Below are positions 16,229 through 24,288 of a stretch of DNA of 55,040 bases, one piece after another. Both the position numbers and the translations under genes were made by a program. Source of the stretch: Candidatus Fermentithermobacillaceae bacterium (GTDB lineage: Bacteria > Bacillota > Sulfobacillia > Fermentithermobacillales > Fermentithermobacillaceae). Positions within the stretch are counted from its first letter, which is position 1; each line of letters starts with the position of its first letter. The stretch is taken from positions 1 to 55,040 of the forward strand of contig DULO01000044.1 of NCBI GenBank assembly GCA_012840345.1, read 5' to 3'. The notes under the pieces were generated by a model. It did no database searches, was not told the origin of the DNA, and saw nothing but the letters and a program-made list of their open reading frames with translations.

Positions 16229-16513
16229 CTAACCGGCAGGGTTTCTTTGCTCGGACGCGTAGGCTTCGATGGATGAACCTAGCCAAGCCGCCGCAAGGAG
16301 CAGGGATAACGATACGGCCGAGTCGATCCGTTCGGCCAAGAGGTTCTTGGCTCTCACGGCCAGGTTGGATATGTTGAAAGCTTCCATGCTGCCCGAACTC
16401 GACTGCGCTATCTCTGCCAGGGTGTCGATGATTTTCTGTCCTCTCGGCCCGGTGAACGGGCGCAGGGCCATGATTAAGTCCAGAGTCTCGCGGGTCACTT
16501 GCCCGTCAATCAC
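16229..16513 (-). CDS. Small helical protein of unknown function, first gene of the YbaB-containing operon
   Basis: A 94-aa, mostly helical protein containing LDLIMALRPFTGPRGQKIID and a C-terminal hydrophobic helix (VSLSLLLAAAWLGSSIEAY). The pattern ALRPF-GP-GQ-xID followed by a helix is similar in feel to the helical units of the 376-aa protein of the same operon, which hints at a common assembly. GTG 16513 has GAGGAGGGA 6 bases upstream. The next gene follows after 11 bases. Confidence 0.7.
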   Translation of the reverse strand: MIDGQVTRETLDLIMALRPFTGPRGQKIIDTLAEIAQSSSGSMEAFNISNLAVRAKNLLAERIDSAVSLSLLLAAAWLGSSIEAYASEQRNPAG

Positions 16514-16724
16514 AGCTATCCCTCCTCTGAAGGGAAACGATCATGACATAATATGACCCCGGGTGGAAAGTGTTCCGTCGGTTTACCTGAGGATATACGG
16601 GTGACGTCACGCGTTGAGTTGAGGTCTATCGAGAGGGCGCGCGACCGGAGGTAAAGTGAACAGTAAGGCAGAACAATAATAGGGATGTCCGCGATAAGAA
16701 AGGTCTTTTGAGGGGGTTTTTGGC

Positions 16725-17762
16725 GTGGATATAGGTTCGGCTCTCAAGATAGGCAAGAAGAAAGAAGAGACTGAGGAAGACAGGCAATTGGCTCTTGAAC
16801 GCGCCCATGAAGTACATGATGAGAGCCTTGTGGTGGATGGCCATGTTGGGACCCTCTTTGACATCCTTCACCAAGGGAAGCGAGTAGACGCTGAGGACGA
16901 CCAGGGTCGCGTGAACCTGGCTGCCTTACGCGAAGGGGGCGTCAAGTGCGCCGTACTGAGCGCTTTTCCCGCAGACCGGCACTACCCCATCCGGGGCGTC
17001 CGTTCCGGTATGGAATACATAGACGCTTTCGCCTCCCTATCGAGCGTTTCCGGCGTCAAGCTTGCTTTTTCCGCCAAGGACATTGAGGAAGCGGCGGAGA
17101 GGGACGAAATCGCGTTGGTACTGGCTTTTGACGGCGGTGAGTTCCTGGACGGAAGCCTCGGGGCCCTTCGAATGTTCCACCGGCTGGGGCTCAGGGTCTT
17201 GAGCCTGACATGGAACGAGAGAAACCTTCTCGCTGACGGGGCCGCCGAAAGCAGCACCAAGGGCGGGCTCACCCATTTCGGACGGGAAGTGGTGGCCGAA
17301 TGCGCCAGGCTAGGCATAGTGGTCGACGCCGCCCACCTGTCGGAAGCCGGCTTCTACGACCTCGCCGAAAGGTCCGAAAAGCCGTTCGTGGTGAGCCACG
17401 CCAACTGCCACACGCTCTACGCCCATCCGAGAAACCTGACGGATGACCAACTCCGCGCTCTAAAGGATACCGGCGGCCTTGTTGGCATCTCCTTCAACCA
17501 CGCTTACTTGGGGCCCTACGATGGCTCGGGGCTAGACAGGGTGTGCGAACACATTGAGCACGCGTTGGAAGTGGCCGGAGAGGAACACGTAGCCTTGGGC
17601 ACGGATTTTGACGGCTTTTCGGGGCCCGGTCCGGAGCCGGTCACCGATCATTCCAAGTTGAGAAAACTCACCGAGCGGCTCTTGGCCAGGGGCGTAAGCG
17701 GCAGGGTCATATCCGGCGTGCTCGGCGGGAACTGGATGCGCGTATTTAGGGCGGTAATGTAA
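16725..17762 (+). CDS. M19 (renal dipeptidase) family protein with altered metal ligands
   Basis: A 345-aa TIM-barrel protein of the membrane dipeptidase family, without signal peptide. Conserved blocks are VVDGHVGTLFDIL, LGALRMFHRLGLRVLSLTWN, VVDAAHLSEAGFYD, PFVVSHANC, HPRNLTDDQLRAL and LGTDFDG. Active members hold two zinc ions through H-x-D near the N-terminus, a Glu in the E-G-G motif and two later His residues. Here the H-x-D Asp is Gly (GHVGT) and the Glu is Asp (FDGGEFLDG), while both His are kept. The start GTG 16725 follows GAGGGGG. The next gene starts 4 bases after the stop. Activity on D- or L-dipeptides is therefore uncertain. Confidence 0.88.
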   Translation: MDIGSALKIGKKKEETEEDRQLALERAHEVHDESLVVDGHVGTLFDILHQGKRVDAEDDQGRVNLAALREGGVKCAVLSAFPADRHYPIRGVRSGMEYIDAFASLSSVSGVKLAFSAKDIEEAAERDEIALVLAFDGGEFLDGSLGALRMFHRLGLRVLSLTWNERNLLADGAAESSTKGGLTHFGREVVAECARLGIVVDAAHLSEAGFYDLAERSEKPFVVSHANCHTLYAHPRNLTDDQLRALKDTGGLVGISFNHAYLGPYDGSGLDRVCEHIEHALEVAGEEHVALGTDFDGFSGPGPEPVTDHSKLRKLTERLLARGVSGRVISGVLGGNWMRVFRAVM

Positions 17763-17765
17763 ATC

Positions 17766-19340
17766 ATGGCTGGCTTTAAGACTGTTGTGGCGATGAACGC
17801 CTTTAAGGGCGGCATGTCGGCCGTGGAGGCCTCTTCTATGGTGGCCGAGGGCTTCTCCAGGGGGTTCTGGGAGGCTCAGGTTGTGGCCGCACCCATGGCT
17901 GACGGCGGCGATGGAACCCTGGAAGTCTTGTTGAAGTGCCGCGGCGGCTACGTGGAGACGGTTTCGGTGACCGGGCCGTACGGCCAAACCGTGGAAGCTC
18001 CCCTCGGGCTTATTGACGGCGGGACAACGGCCGTGATCGAGAGCGCTTCGTGTTCCGGTCTGGCCCTACCCTATTCGGGCAAGAGGGATGTCCGTATCGC
18101 CCAGAGCAGGGGCGTGGGCGAGTTGATGTTGGCGGCCGCGAAGAAGGGCGTAAAGCGCATCGTTGTTGGAATAGGCGGTACCGCCATGAACGATGGAGGG
18201 CTGGGAGCGGCCCTGGCGGCGGGAGGGGAAGCGCTGGACGCGGCTGGAGACCCGGTTTCCGCGGGCGTTTTTGGACTTCGGGACGTAAGACGCGTTTCCA
18301 GAGGAGACATTCCCCGGCTATTTGACGGCATCGAGGTCGTCGCGATTACCGACGTGAAAAACCCCCTGGTGGGGCCAGAGGGAGCTACCGCGGTGTTCGG
18401 CCCCCAGAAAGGCTTGAGCGCCGGCGAGGTGCCGTTAGTGGACTCCTACATGGCCAACTACGCGGAGGTGCTCGCCCGGGACCTCGGCCGAAACCCCAAA
18501 GACCTCCCGATGACAGGGGCCGGAGGCGGATTAGCGGCGGGCTTGTGGGCGTTTTTCGGAGCCGAACTCAAAGACGGAGCCGCTTTTGTCGCGGGAGCCA
18601 TAGACCTTCCCAAGATCATTGAAGACGCTTCTCTCGTTATCACCGGCGAAGGCAAAGTAGATTCCCAAACAAGTATGGGAAAAGTTCCTTTCGCGGTGGC
18701 GTCTTTGGCCGCGGAGGCCGGAGTGCCTGTGGTGGTCATAGGCGGTGCCCTGGGAGAAGAAGTGGTCCGGGGTTTCCCGCCCGAGTTCGCGGCAGTATTC
18801 GACTGTACCTTGCGTCCGATGACGGTCAGTGAGGCGGTATCGGAAGGGCCGAAAAACCTGTTGTTCGTCTCAGAACAGATCGCGCGGCTCGCAAGGGCGT
18901 GCGCCGTGTGGCGCCCGACTCAGACGGACCTCGCGGTCGGCGGCATAGCGGTGAGGCGCGACCCGGACACGGGCGACAGGGAAGTCCTCTTGATTATGGA
19001 CCGTTTTGGGATGGTGGCGCCGCCTAAAGGCCACCCTGAAGAAGGGGAGACCCTCGAGGAAGCCGCCGAAAGAGAGGTCAGGGAGGAGACGGGGCTTTCG
19101 GTGGTGTCCCGCGCTCCCATCGGTTCTGTCAGGTACCGGTTTCCCAATCCCCAAGGGGCGACCGAAAAGGTCGTGCACTATTTCTTGATGGAAGTCGTGG
19201 GCGGCGAGATGACTCCCCAACAGGGGGAGACGCTCCAGGTGTTGTGGGTGAATGAAAAGGACCTCCCCGGCCTTAGGACTTACAAGGACACCCACTCGAT
19301 CGTCAAGAAGGCCCTCAGCGCGTTCGAACGCGTGAGCTAA
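17766..19340 (+). CDS. Glycerate 2-kinase fused to a NUDIX hydrolase domain
   Basis: One continuous 524-aa frame. Residues 1 to about 375 are a type II glycerate kinase (GlxK/GarK): MNAFKGGMSAVEA, APMADGGDGTLEVL, GIGGTAMNDGGLGAALAAGG, ITDVKNPLVGPEGA and VITGEGKVDSQTSMGK. Residues from about 395 form a NUDIX domain with the complete Nudix box G-x5-E-x7-REVxEETGL (GHPEEGETLEEAAEREVREE). Glycerate kinases normally end near residue 380, so this is a true fusion, and the linker is in the same frame with uniform codon use. The kinase makes 2-phosphoglycerate from glycerate; what the NUDIX part hydrolyses is unknown. ATG 17766 lies 3 bases after the dipeptidase-like gene, so the two are co-transcribed. 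Confidence 0.92.
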   Translation: MAGFKTVVAMNAFKGGMSAVEASSMVAEGFSRGFWEAQVVAAPMADGGDGTLEVLLKCRGGYVETVSVTGPYGQTVEAPLGLIDGGTTAVIESASCSGLALPYSGKRDVRIAQSRGVGELMLAAAKKGVKRIVVGIGGTAMNDGGLGAALAAGGEALDAAGDPVSAGVFGLRDVRRVSRGDIPRLFDGIEVVAITDVKNPLVGPEGATAVFGPQKGLSAGEVPLVDSYMANYAEVLARDLGRNPKDLPMTGAGGGLAAGLWAFFGAELKDGAAFVAGAIDLPKIIEDASLVITGEGKVDSQTSMGKVPFAVASLAAEAGVPVVVIGGALGEEVVRGFPPEFAAVFDCTLRPMTVSEAVSEGPKNLLFVSEQIARLARACAVWRPTQTDLAVGGIAVRRDPDTGDREVLLIMDRFGMVAPPKGHPEEGETLEEAAEREVREETGLSVVSRAPIGSVRYRFPNPQGATEKVVHYFLMEVVGGEMTPQQGETLQVLWVNEKDLPGLRTYKDTHSIVKKALSAFERVS

Positions 19341-19384
19341 TCAAGACCCCTCGCGAGGGGCCCGTTTCCGTCCTCGGGGAGGAG

Positions 19385-19413
19385 TTGACGAACGGGGTCG
19401 GAAATGGGATAAT
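19385..19413 (+). promoter_or_regulatory. Strong sigma-A-type promoter
   Basis: TTGACG (19385-19390), a 17-base spacer and GATAAT (19408-19413) match the housekeeping consensus at 10 of 12 positions with ideal spacing. Transcription would begin near 19420, directly in front of a structured region. Confidence 0.7.
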
Positions 19414-19419
19414 ATGGTA

Positions 19420-19497
19420 GAAAGGCTTCGCGAAGAGCCCGGTGACCATCGTCCACGATGGCGTTTCGCTAGAGGCGGCCGGGCTCTTTCCTTTTCT
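19420..19497 (+). ncRNA. Candidate structured leader or small RNA, attenuator-like
   Basis: Just after a strong promoter, AAGAGCCCGG (19433-19442) pairs perfectly with CCGGGCTCTT (19479-19488), enclosing a second hairpin CCATCG/CGATGG (19446-19461) and a short CGC/GCG stem. The long stem is followed by a pyrimidine tract, TTTCCTTTTCTT. An alternative stem, GGCT (19424-19427) with AGCC (19436-19439), would compete for the 5' arm of the long stem, as in attenuators. I do not recognise a known riboswitch class. It lies about 100 bases before the next gene. Confidence 0.45.
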
Positions 19498-19595
19498 TCG
19501 TATCATGCTCCCTGACTGTAGTCGCTGACTCCGCGTTCCCGGGCTTGCCTGAGAAACCCATCGAAGGACAGACGCGACGAAGGGGGTCCTCTGAG

Positions 19596-20291
19596 TTGAC
19601 TGTTGGATGGCAAGAAAAAAGGAGCATGCGGCGTTCTGTCATCATTTTGCTCGCGCTGGCTTTCTTGGCGACCGCGGGTTTTGCCGTAAGGCACATCCTG
19701 GTCTTCAAAGACTCTTTTGTGATGCTTACTGTCGAGGAGTCATCTACAAGCGCGCTCTTGGCGTGGCCTCTTCTAGGGGAGCAAATCCCCTGCGCGTATG
19801 TGGACTGCGCGGGAAAGGTCCTTCAGGTTCCTCGCAAGCCAAACCTCTTGGGAGTATCTCTTTGCGTGTACCGGAGCTCAACCTCTCAAGGTGTCTTGTT
19901 TTCGGATTCCATAGACTTTTGGAGACTGGGGTCGGGGGAAATCGACCTTGATCGGGACGCTTCTCTTCCGGTCCGGGATTTCCAGGGACGGGCCGTAGAG
20001 GCGCTGGACGGGGAAGCCCGAGTGCTAAGAGGAAAGCTCAAGGTAAAGAAAACCTCGGAAGACGGAACGGTTTGGCTTGATTACGACGGGCGGCCGATCG
20101 TGCTTAAACCCGGCGAGTCTTGGGCCGAACTCCTGGTGGCATCCCCGGAGGGAGTGCGCGAAGTTGGAGAGCACGAGTGGTCGGATAGGCTGAACGAGGC
20201 CATATTGGGCGGTTATCCCGCGACTCGCCTCGCCATATGTAACCGCGGGCTTTGGCCGAAGAGCAATGTGGAGGAGGCGGTCTGGCCGTGA
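19596..20291 (+). CDS. Membrane-anchored or secreted protein of unknown function
   Basis: A 231-aa protein with an N-terminal basic stretch and hydrophobic helix (RRSVIILLALAFLATAGFAV) that would act as signal anchor. The rest is a beta-rich extracytoplasmic region without motifs I can name; it includes VWLDYDGRPIVLKPGESW, which has the look of a short beta-sandwich segment. TTG 19596 has AGGGGG 9 bases upstream. The stop overlaps the next start in GTGA (20288-20291), so the product probably works with the lipase-fold protein that follows. Confidence 0.7.
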   Translation: MTVGWQEKRSMRRSVIILLALAFLATAGFAVRHILVFKDSFVMLTVEESSTSALLAWPLLGEQIPCAYVDCAGKVLQVPRKPNLLGVSLCVYRSSTSQGVLFSDSIDFWRLGSGEIDLDRDASLPVRDFQGRAVEALDGEARVLRGKLKVKKTSEDGTVWLDYDGRPIVLKPGESWAELLVASPEGVREVGEHEWSDRLNEAILGGYPATRLAICNRGLWPKSNVEEAVWP

Positions 20292-22939
20292 CATCTCGTA
20301 TCGTTCTGAAGTTCCCGCCTCTTCTCCGGCTCAGCCGTACGGCCCCGCCGGTTTGGGTTGTGTACTTAGTCCTGTCGCTAGTTCTCGCGGCTCAGGCAAT
20401 TGTGACTGGGCCTTGTGTGATAGCCTTGGCCGCGCCAGCGGGAACCCGCGTGCCGGTGCTGGTCCTTGAGGAACCTGAAACTGCCGGGATCCCCGCCGAA
20501 CTGGATGGCGCGACAGGCCGGTCACACCCCATGGTTTCTCGTTTGGCCAAAGCCGGATATGTCCTGGGGTCGGACTTATTTGTCCTAGCGTCCCGGGAAC
20601 CCTTTTTCAGTTTGCAGGCCGGAAGCGACTGGGTGAGCCAAGCGGTCGCGGGCGTCCTGTCCAGAACGAAAGCTGAAAGACTGGACGTCATCGCCTACGG
20701 GATTACCGGCTTGGCCTCCAGGTACGCGATTGAGTCGGGCGCCGTACCCCACTCAAGAGTGCGGAACCTTGTAATGGTGTCCTCCCCCAACAGAGGCACC
20801 TTTGTGGCCGAACTCTTGAAATCCCTGGTCAGTAAAGCTTTGTTAGAGTCAATGTGGGAACAAAGCACCAGGAGCCAGCGGTATCTTCAACTGGTCTCCG
20901 GACCGGACAGGCAGGAGGCGGCTAAAGACAGCCTCAAGAAATGGGTGCCCGAGAACACGCCGTGGGAAGACGAGACCTCGTGGCTCATCAGGAGATCCGA
21001 AGAGGTGTACGAGCCTCTTTATGCCCGCTACGTGTCGGAGCGGTTTTACTCCATACCCTACGTGCCCGTAGACTCGCCCAACCTGACCTTCGCGGGTTGG
21101 CTGTCGGACAATGCGCCCAAAATGTGGGAATCGGTAGTATTGAAGGGAACCGACCCGCCTGTCCCGGCCGGGTCAGCGAAAGAATCGCCTCGTCCCGGTC
21201 TCACTTCCGCCTACTACGAGCTTCTGGCCATGGATGTAGCGAGAAACCAGTATGTGGTGAAGACGGCCCCGCAGAAGGGCCTCCTGGAAAGCTTGTTCGG
21301 TGAAGGGTATGTTCCGGCCGACTGGAAGGACGCCGCTGTCTACTACGGAGAAAGGCTGCTCAAGCATTACGCCGGGAAAGCGCTGGTCACCATCAAGGCC
21401 GAGACCCAGAAATGGCTGGCCGGACAGCTTCTTAGGGCGACGGGCTTTGGAGGAGACCCCGGCGCTCCTCTTCTGGGATCTCTCATCCGCGAGGACATAC
21501 TGGTCAATCTGGGCAAGTCGGCCGGGCACAGGTTCGAGAGGATACGGGCCAACGCCTCCCTTATCGCGTACAACCAGGACTCGAGCAGGAACAGCGCCAC
21601 GAGAAGCACGCGCTACATCTCCGTGGTAGGGCAGACGGTGAACCCCTGGGGCATTTTCTGGCCCCAAATAGGTCCCAACGACATGTACTGTGAAGTGGAT
21701 TGCGCCGTGCCACCGTTGGGGCCGCTGGATATTGTGAAGGTATTCCGCGGGTGGTTCTCTCCGTCCCACAACGGTCTTAGGGATGACAAGGCCGCGCAGG
21801 ACTTCATTGTGTCAGCTATTACAGGCGCCGACAAAGGAGCGCGATACTCCATAAAACCTTCTCACTCGGGACCGTCTTTGTCTTGGGTCACCGTATCCTC
21901 TTGGCGTCCGACCTACTTAGTAGCGGAGGAAAGCGGCAAAGGGGAGGATTCCTGGGCGGTGGCTACCGTTAGCGTTCCGGATCCGCCCACCGGCTGGGGG
22001 TACCTCTTGTGGACTGAAGACGAATCGGGTGTCGTGTACGATCCGGTACGTCAGCCGGTGGGAGGCGCCGTCGATGTCGGGTTCCATCAGGGCAAGAGGT
22101 TGGGGATACGGCTGGTGCGGAGCGGGCCCGCCAACCCTGTCACAGTGGGCGGTAAGGTGGATTCCGCTTTCTCCAACGAAGTCCAAACCCGGGTTCAGGT
22201 GTCGGTCCGGCCGTCCTACGCTTCCGTGGGAGGAGAACCGGGAAAGGGAAGCGTCTACCCGCCGGAGGGAGGCGGGAGCGGTCAAGGGGGAGGCACCGGG
22301 AACGGAACGGGTTCACCGGAAGGGCAAGTCCCGTCTGACCAAGTTCCCGGACTTGCCGATCTTCCCATGGTGCGCGTAGTGTACCGGTCGAAGCAGACTA
22401 CCCTCAAAGACCCCTCTGAGACTTACCACGAGTGGTGGTCGGTGGATTGGGGCGACGGCAGCCACCAGCTTGTGTCCGGCCAAGTCTCTTTGGAGATGAC
22501 CCACAGGTACGCGAAAGAAGGGACGTATGAAGCGGTTCTTACTTCCTACGGTCCGGACGGGAAGAAGATCCTTTCCAAGACGTTTGAGTTGTACGTCTCA
22601 GGCGAGGACGACCGTGAAAAGACGGTGCGTTGCGAGAGCATCCCGCGAGTTCCCGTGGACGTGATACTCAGCGGGCCCGCCAAGTGGATCACGGGGAAGC
22701 CCGCGCAGTATAAATGCCAACTGTGGACTGACCTGCCTTCCGACGTGGAAGTGGCGGAGGTTACTTTCGATCCCGGTCCCGAGTTTCTGGTTTTGTGGGA
22801 GAGAGCCGGGGACTTTACCGTGTCGGCGGCAGCGGTGGTGAGGCTAAGATACGTGCTGGAGGACAAGGAGATTACCGTGAAGAACACCTATGTTCAGTCC
22901 ATGCCCGTGACGGTCCTTACCACGGGAGTGACTAGATAG
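20288..22939 (+). CDS. Large exported lipase-fold protein lacking the nucleophile serine, with C-terminal PKD-like domain
   Basis: An 883-aa protein. An N-terminal hydrophobic segment (VVYLVLSLVLAAQAIV) would export or anchor it. Residues about 50-190 resemble the PGAP1/lipase type of alpha/beta-hydrolase: VPVLVLEEPE, the nucleophile-elbow region DVIAYGITGLASRYAIE and NLVMVSSPNRGTFVAELL (family form ATPNxGS). In active relatives the elbow is AHSMGGL; here the Ser position is Gly, so hydrolysis is doubtful. A Gly-rich linker near residue 680 leads to a PKD-like domain (VDWGDGSHQL, THRYAKEGTYEAVLTS) and a last beta-rich region. GTG 20288 has GGAGGAGG 10 bases upstream. No cell-wall sorting signal is visible. 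Confidence 0.78.
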   Translation: MTSRIVLKFPPLLRLSRTAPPVWVVYLVLSLVLAAQAIVTGPCVIALAAPAGTRVPVLVLEEPETAGIPAELDGATGRSHPMVSRLAKAGYVLGSDLFVLASREPFFSLQAGSDWVSQAVAGVLSRTKAERLDVIAYGITGLASRYAIESGAVPHSRVRNLVMVSSPNRGTFVAELLKSLVSKALLESMWEQSTRSQRYLQLVSGPDRQEAAKDSLKKWVPENTPWEDETSWLIRRSEEVYEPLYARYVSERFYSIPYVPVDSPNLTFAGWLSDNAPKMWESVVLKGTDPPVPAGSAKESPRPGLTSAYYELLAMDVARNQYVVKTAPQKGLLESLFGEGYVPADWKDAAVYYGERLLKHYAGKALVTIKAETQKWLAGQLLRATGFGGDPGAPLLGSLIREDILVNLGKSAGHRFERIRANASLIAYNQDSSRNSATRSTRYISVVGQTVNPWGIFWPQIGPNDMYCEVDCAVPPLGPLDIVKVFRGWFSPSHNGLRDDKAAQDFIVSAITGADKGARYSIKPSHSGPSLSWVTVSSWRPTYLVAEESGKGEDSWAVATVSVPDPPTGWGYLLWTEDESGVVYDPVRQPVGGAVDVGFHQGKRLGIRLVRSGPANPVTVGGKVDSAFSNEVQTRVQVSVRPSYASVGGEPGKGSVYPPEGGGSGQGGGTGNGTGSPEGQVPSDQVPGLADLPMVRVVYRSKQTTLKDPSETYHEWWSVDWGDGSHQLVSGQVSLEMTHRYAKEGTYEAVLTSYGPDGKKILSKTFELYVSGEDDREKTVRCESIPRVPVDVILSGPAKWITGKPAQYKCQLWTDLPSDVEVAEVTFDPGPEFLVLWERAGDFTVSAAAVVRLRYVLEDKEITVKNTYVQSMPVTVLTTGVTR

Positions 22940-23039
22940 GAAAACCTTTCTTGTTGTGGAACACGGTTAGATTGCGTCACGTCTACACCTAGTGTGTTGG
23001 CTTTCTATGTTCTCAAGCAAGGGCGAGAGGTGAATTTCA

Positions 23040-23777
23040 TTGATCAAGGTGTCGAAGCTGACCAAGGAATACAGCATGGGGAAGATCAAGGTGCCGGCTT
23101 TGAAGGGACTGGACTTGGAGTTTCCGGCGGGTCAGTTCGCGGCCATAATGGGGCCGTCGGGTTCGGGCAAGTCAACGTTAATGAACATACTGGGTTGCCT
23201 CGACCGGCCCACCTCCGGCCAGTACTTTCTGGACGGGTCCGATGTCAGCCGCAAGTCCGACAACGAGCTGGCGGACCTGAGAAACCGGTTCATCGGCTTC
23301 ATCTTCCAGACATACAACCTTTTACCCAGGACCGACGCCATTGGCAACGTGGAATTGCCTCTCATCTATCGCGGTATGGCGGCCAAAGAAAGGCGCGAAC
23401 GGGCGGAAAGGGCGCTAGAATCGGTCGGACTTAAGGACAGGATGCGCCACAAGCCCAATGAAATGTCAGGCGGAGAACAGCAGCGGGTTGCCATCGCCAG
23501 GGCTGTGGCGGGCGATCCAAAGGTGATTTTGGCGGACGAACCTACCGGAAACCTGGACTCCCGCTCGGGAGAGGAAGTCATGGCCATTTTCCAGGACCTC
23601 CACAAAAAAGGTATTACCCTGGTGCTGGTCACCCACGATCCCGATATAGCCAGGCACGCGGAAAGAATCGTATCTCTTAGGGACGGAAAACTCCTCTCCG
23701 ATGTAATGGTGCAAGATCGCTTGGACGCCAGAGAAGTTTTGGCACAGATGCCGGTAAACGGCGACAAGACCGCTTAG
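23040..23777 (+). CDS. ABC transporter ATPase, MacB/LolD/FtsE type
   Basis: A 245-aa nucleotide-binding subunit with Walker A GPSGSGKSTLMNILGCLD, Q-loop FIFQTYNLLP, signature MSGGEQQRVAIARA, Walker B VILADEPTGNLDS and the switch histidine VLVTHDPDIA. The segment LMNILGCLDRPTSGQ marks the MacB/LolD subfamily, whose partners are FtsX-like permeases that drive mechanotransmission or export rather than uptake. TTG 23040 follows GAGAGGTG. No permease gene is adjacent; two permeases of the right type lie at 32777-35460 without an ATPase. Confidence 0.93.
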   Translation: MIKVSKLTKEYSMGKIKVPALKGLDLEFPAGQFAAIMGPSGSGKSTLMNILGCLDRPTSGQYFLDGSDVSRKSDNELADLRNRFIGFIFQTYNLLPRTDAIGNVELPLIYRGMAAKERRERAERALESVGLKDRMRHKPNEMSGGEQQRVAIARAVAGDPKVILADEPTGNLDSRSGEEVMAIFQDLHKKGITLVLVTHDPDIARHAERIVSLRDGKLLSDVMVQDRLDAREVLAQMPVNGDKTA

Positions 23778-23785
23778 GGTCCGGC

Positions 23786-24202
23786 TCAAGGGCTCATGGC
23801 CTCTTGGGCCACCTTTTTTATCAGGGCCTTTCCCTCCGCGCTTTGGAGAAAAGTGCCCAAAGCGTCGCTTAGGGCCGAGCGGAAGTCCGGGTTTTTCATG
23901 GCTTCGGCGAAGAAAGTCTCAAAGGTGTCCTGGGACTGGCTTTTCACCAGATCCGACACAATGGCCTTCCCCTGTTCGGAAGTGAGGATATCTTGAATCA
24001 TGCCCTTCAAAAAGGTTGTGTCGATCCCGTTCATCGTTTCTCCGTTTTCCCCTGTGGGCGAGATTTCCTTGGCCGCGAAGTACGCCATGGCTTGAGCCAA
24101 CAAGTTGGGTGAGAACTGCATGACGGCGTAGACCGTCACCAAAGTCAGAGAGATCCCTAAGAGGAGCCCTAAGAACAGCATCAACCCTGGGTGTTTCCTC
24201 AA
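23786..24202 (-). CDS. Anchored protein of unknown function
   Basis: A 138-aa protein with an N-terminal transmembrane segment (GLMLFLGLLLGISLTLVTVY) and a helical extracytoplasmic part in which the phrase SEQGKAIVSDLVK and SAEGKALIKKVA are two related units. TTG 24202 has AGGAGG 9-10 bases upstream. It is divergent from lgt and convergent with the ABC ATPase gene. No family recognised. Confidence 0.65.
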   Translation of the reverse strand: MRKHPGLMLFLGLLLGISLTLVTVYAVMQFSPNLLAQAMAYFAAKEISPTGENGETMNGIDTTFLKGMIQDILTSEQGKAIVSDLVKSQSQDTFETFFAEAMKNPDFRSALSDALGTFLQSAEGKALIKKVAQEAMSP

Positions 24203-24288
24203 TTGGCAAATACCTCCTTTTGTTCCTTTAGCATGTATATGGTGGAATGGGATTATTCAGGCATGTTATGATTGACCGGGTGATGCTC

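Noticed and set aside
19349-19362. Palindrome CCCCTCGCGAGGGG as terminator of the glycerate kinase gene
   Set aside because: There is no loop and no T tract; it may be a protein site or chance, and cannot be called a terminator.
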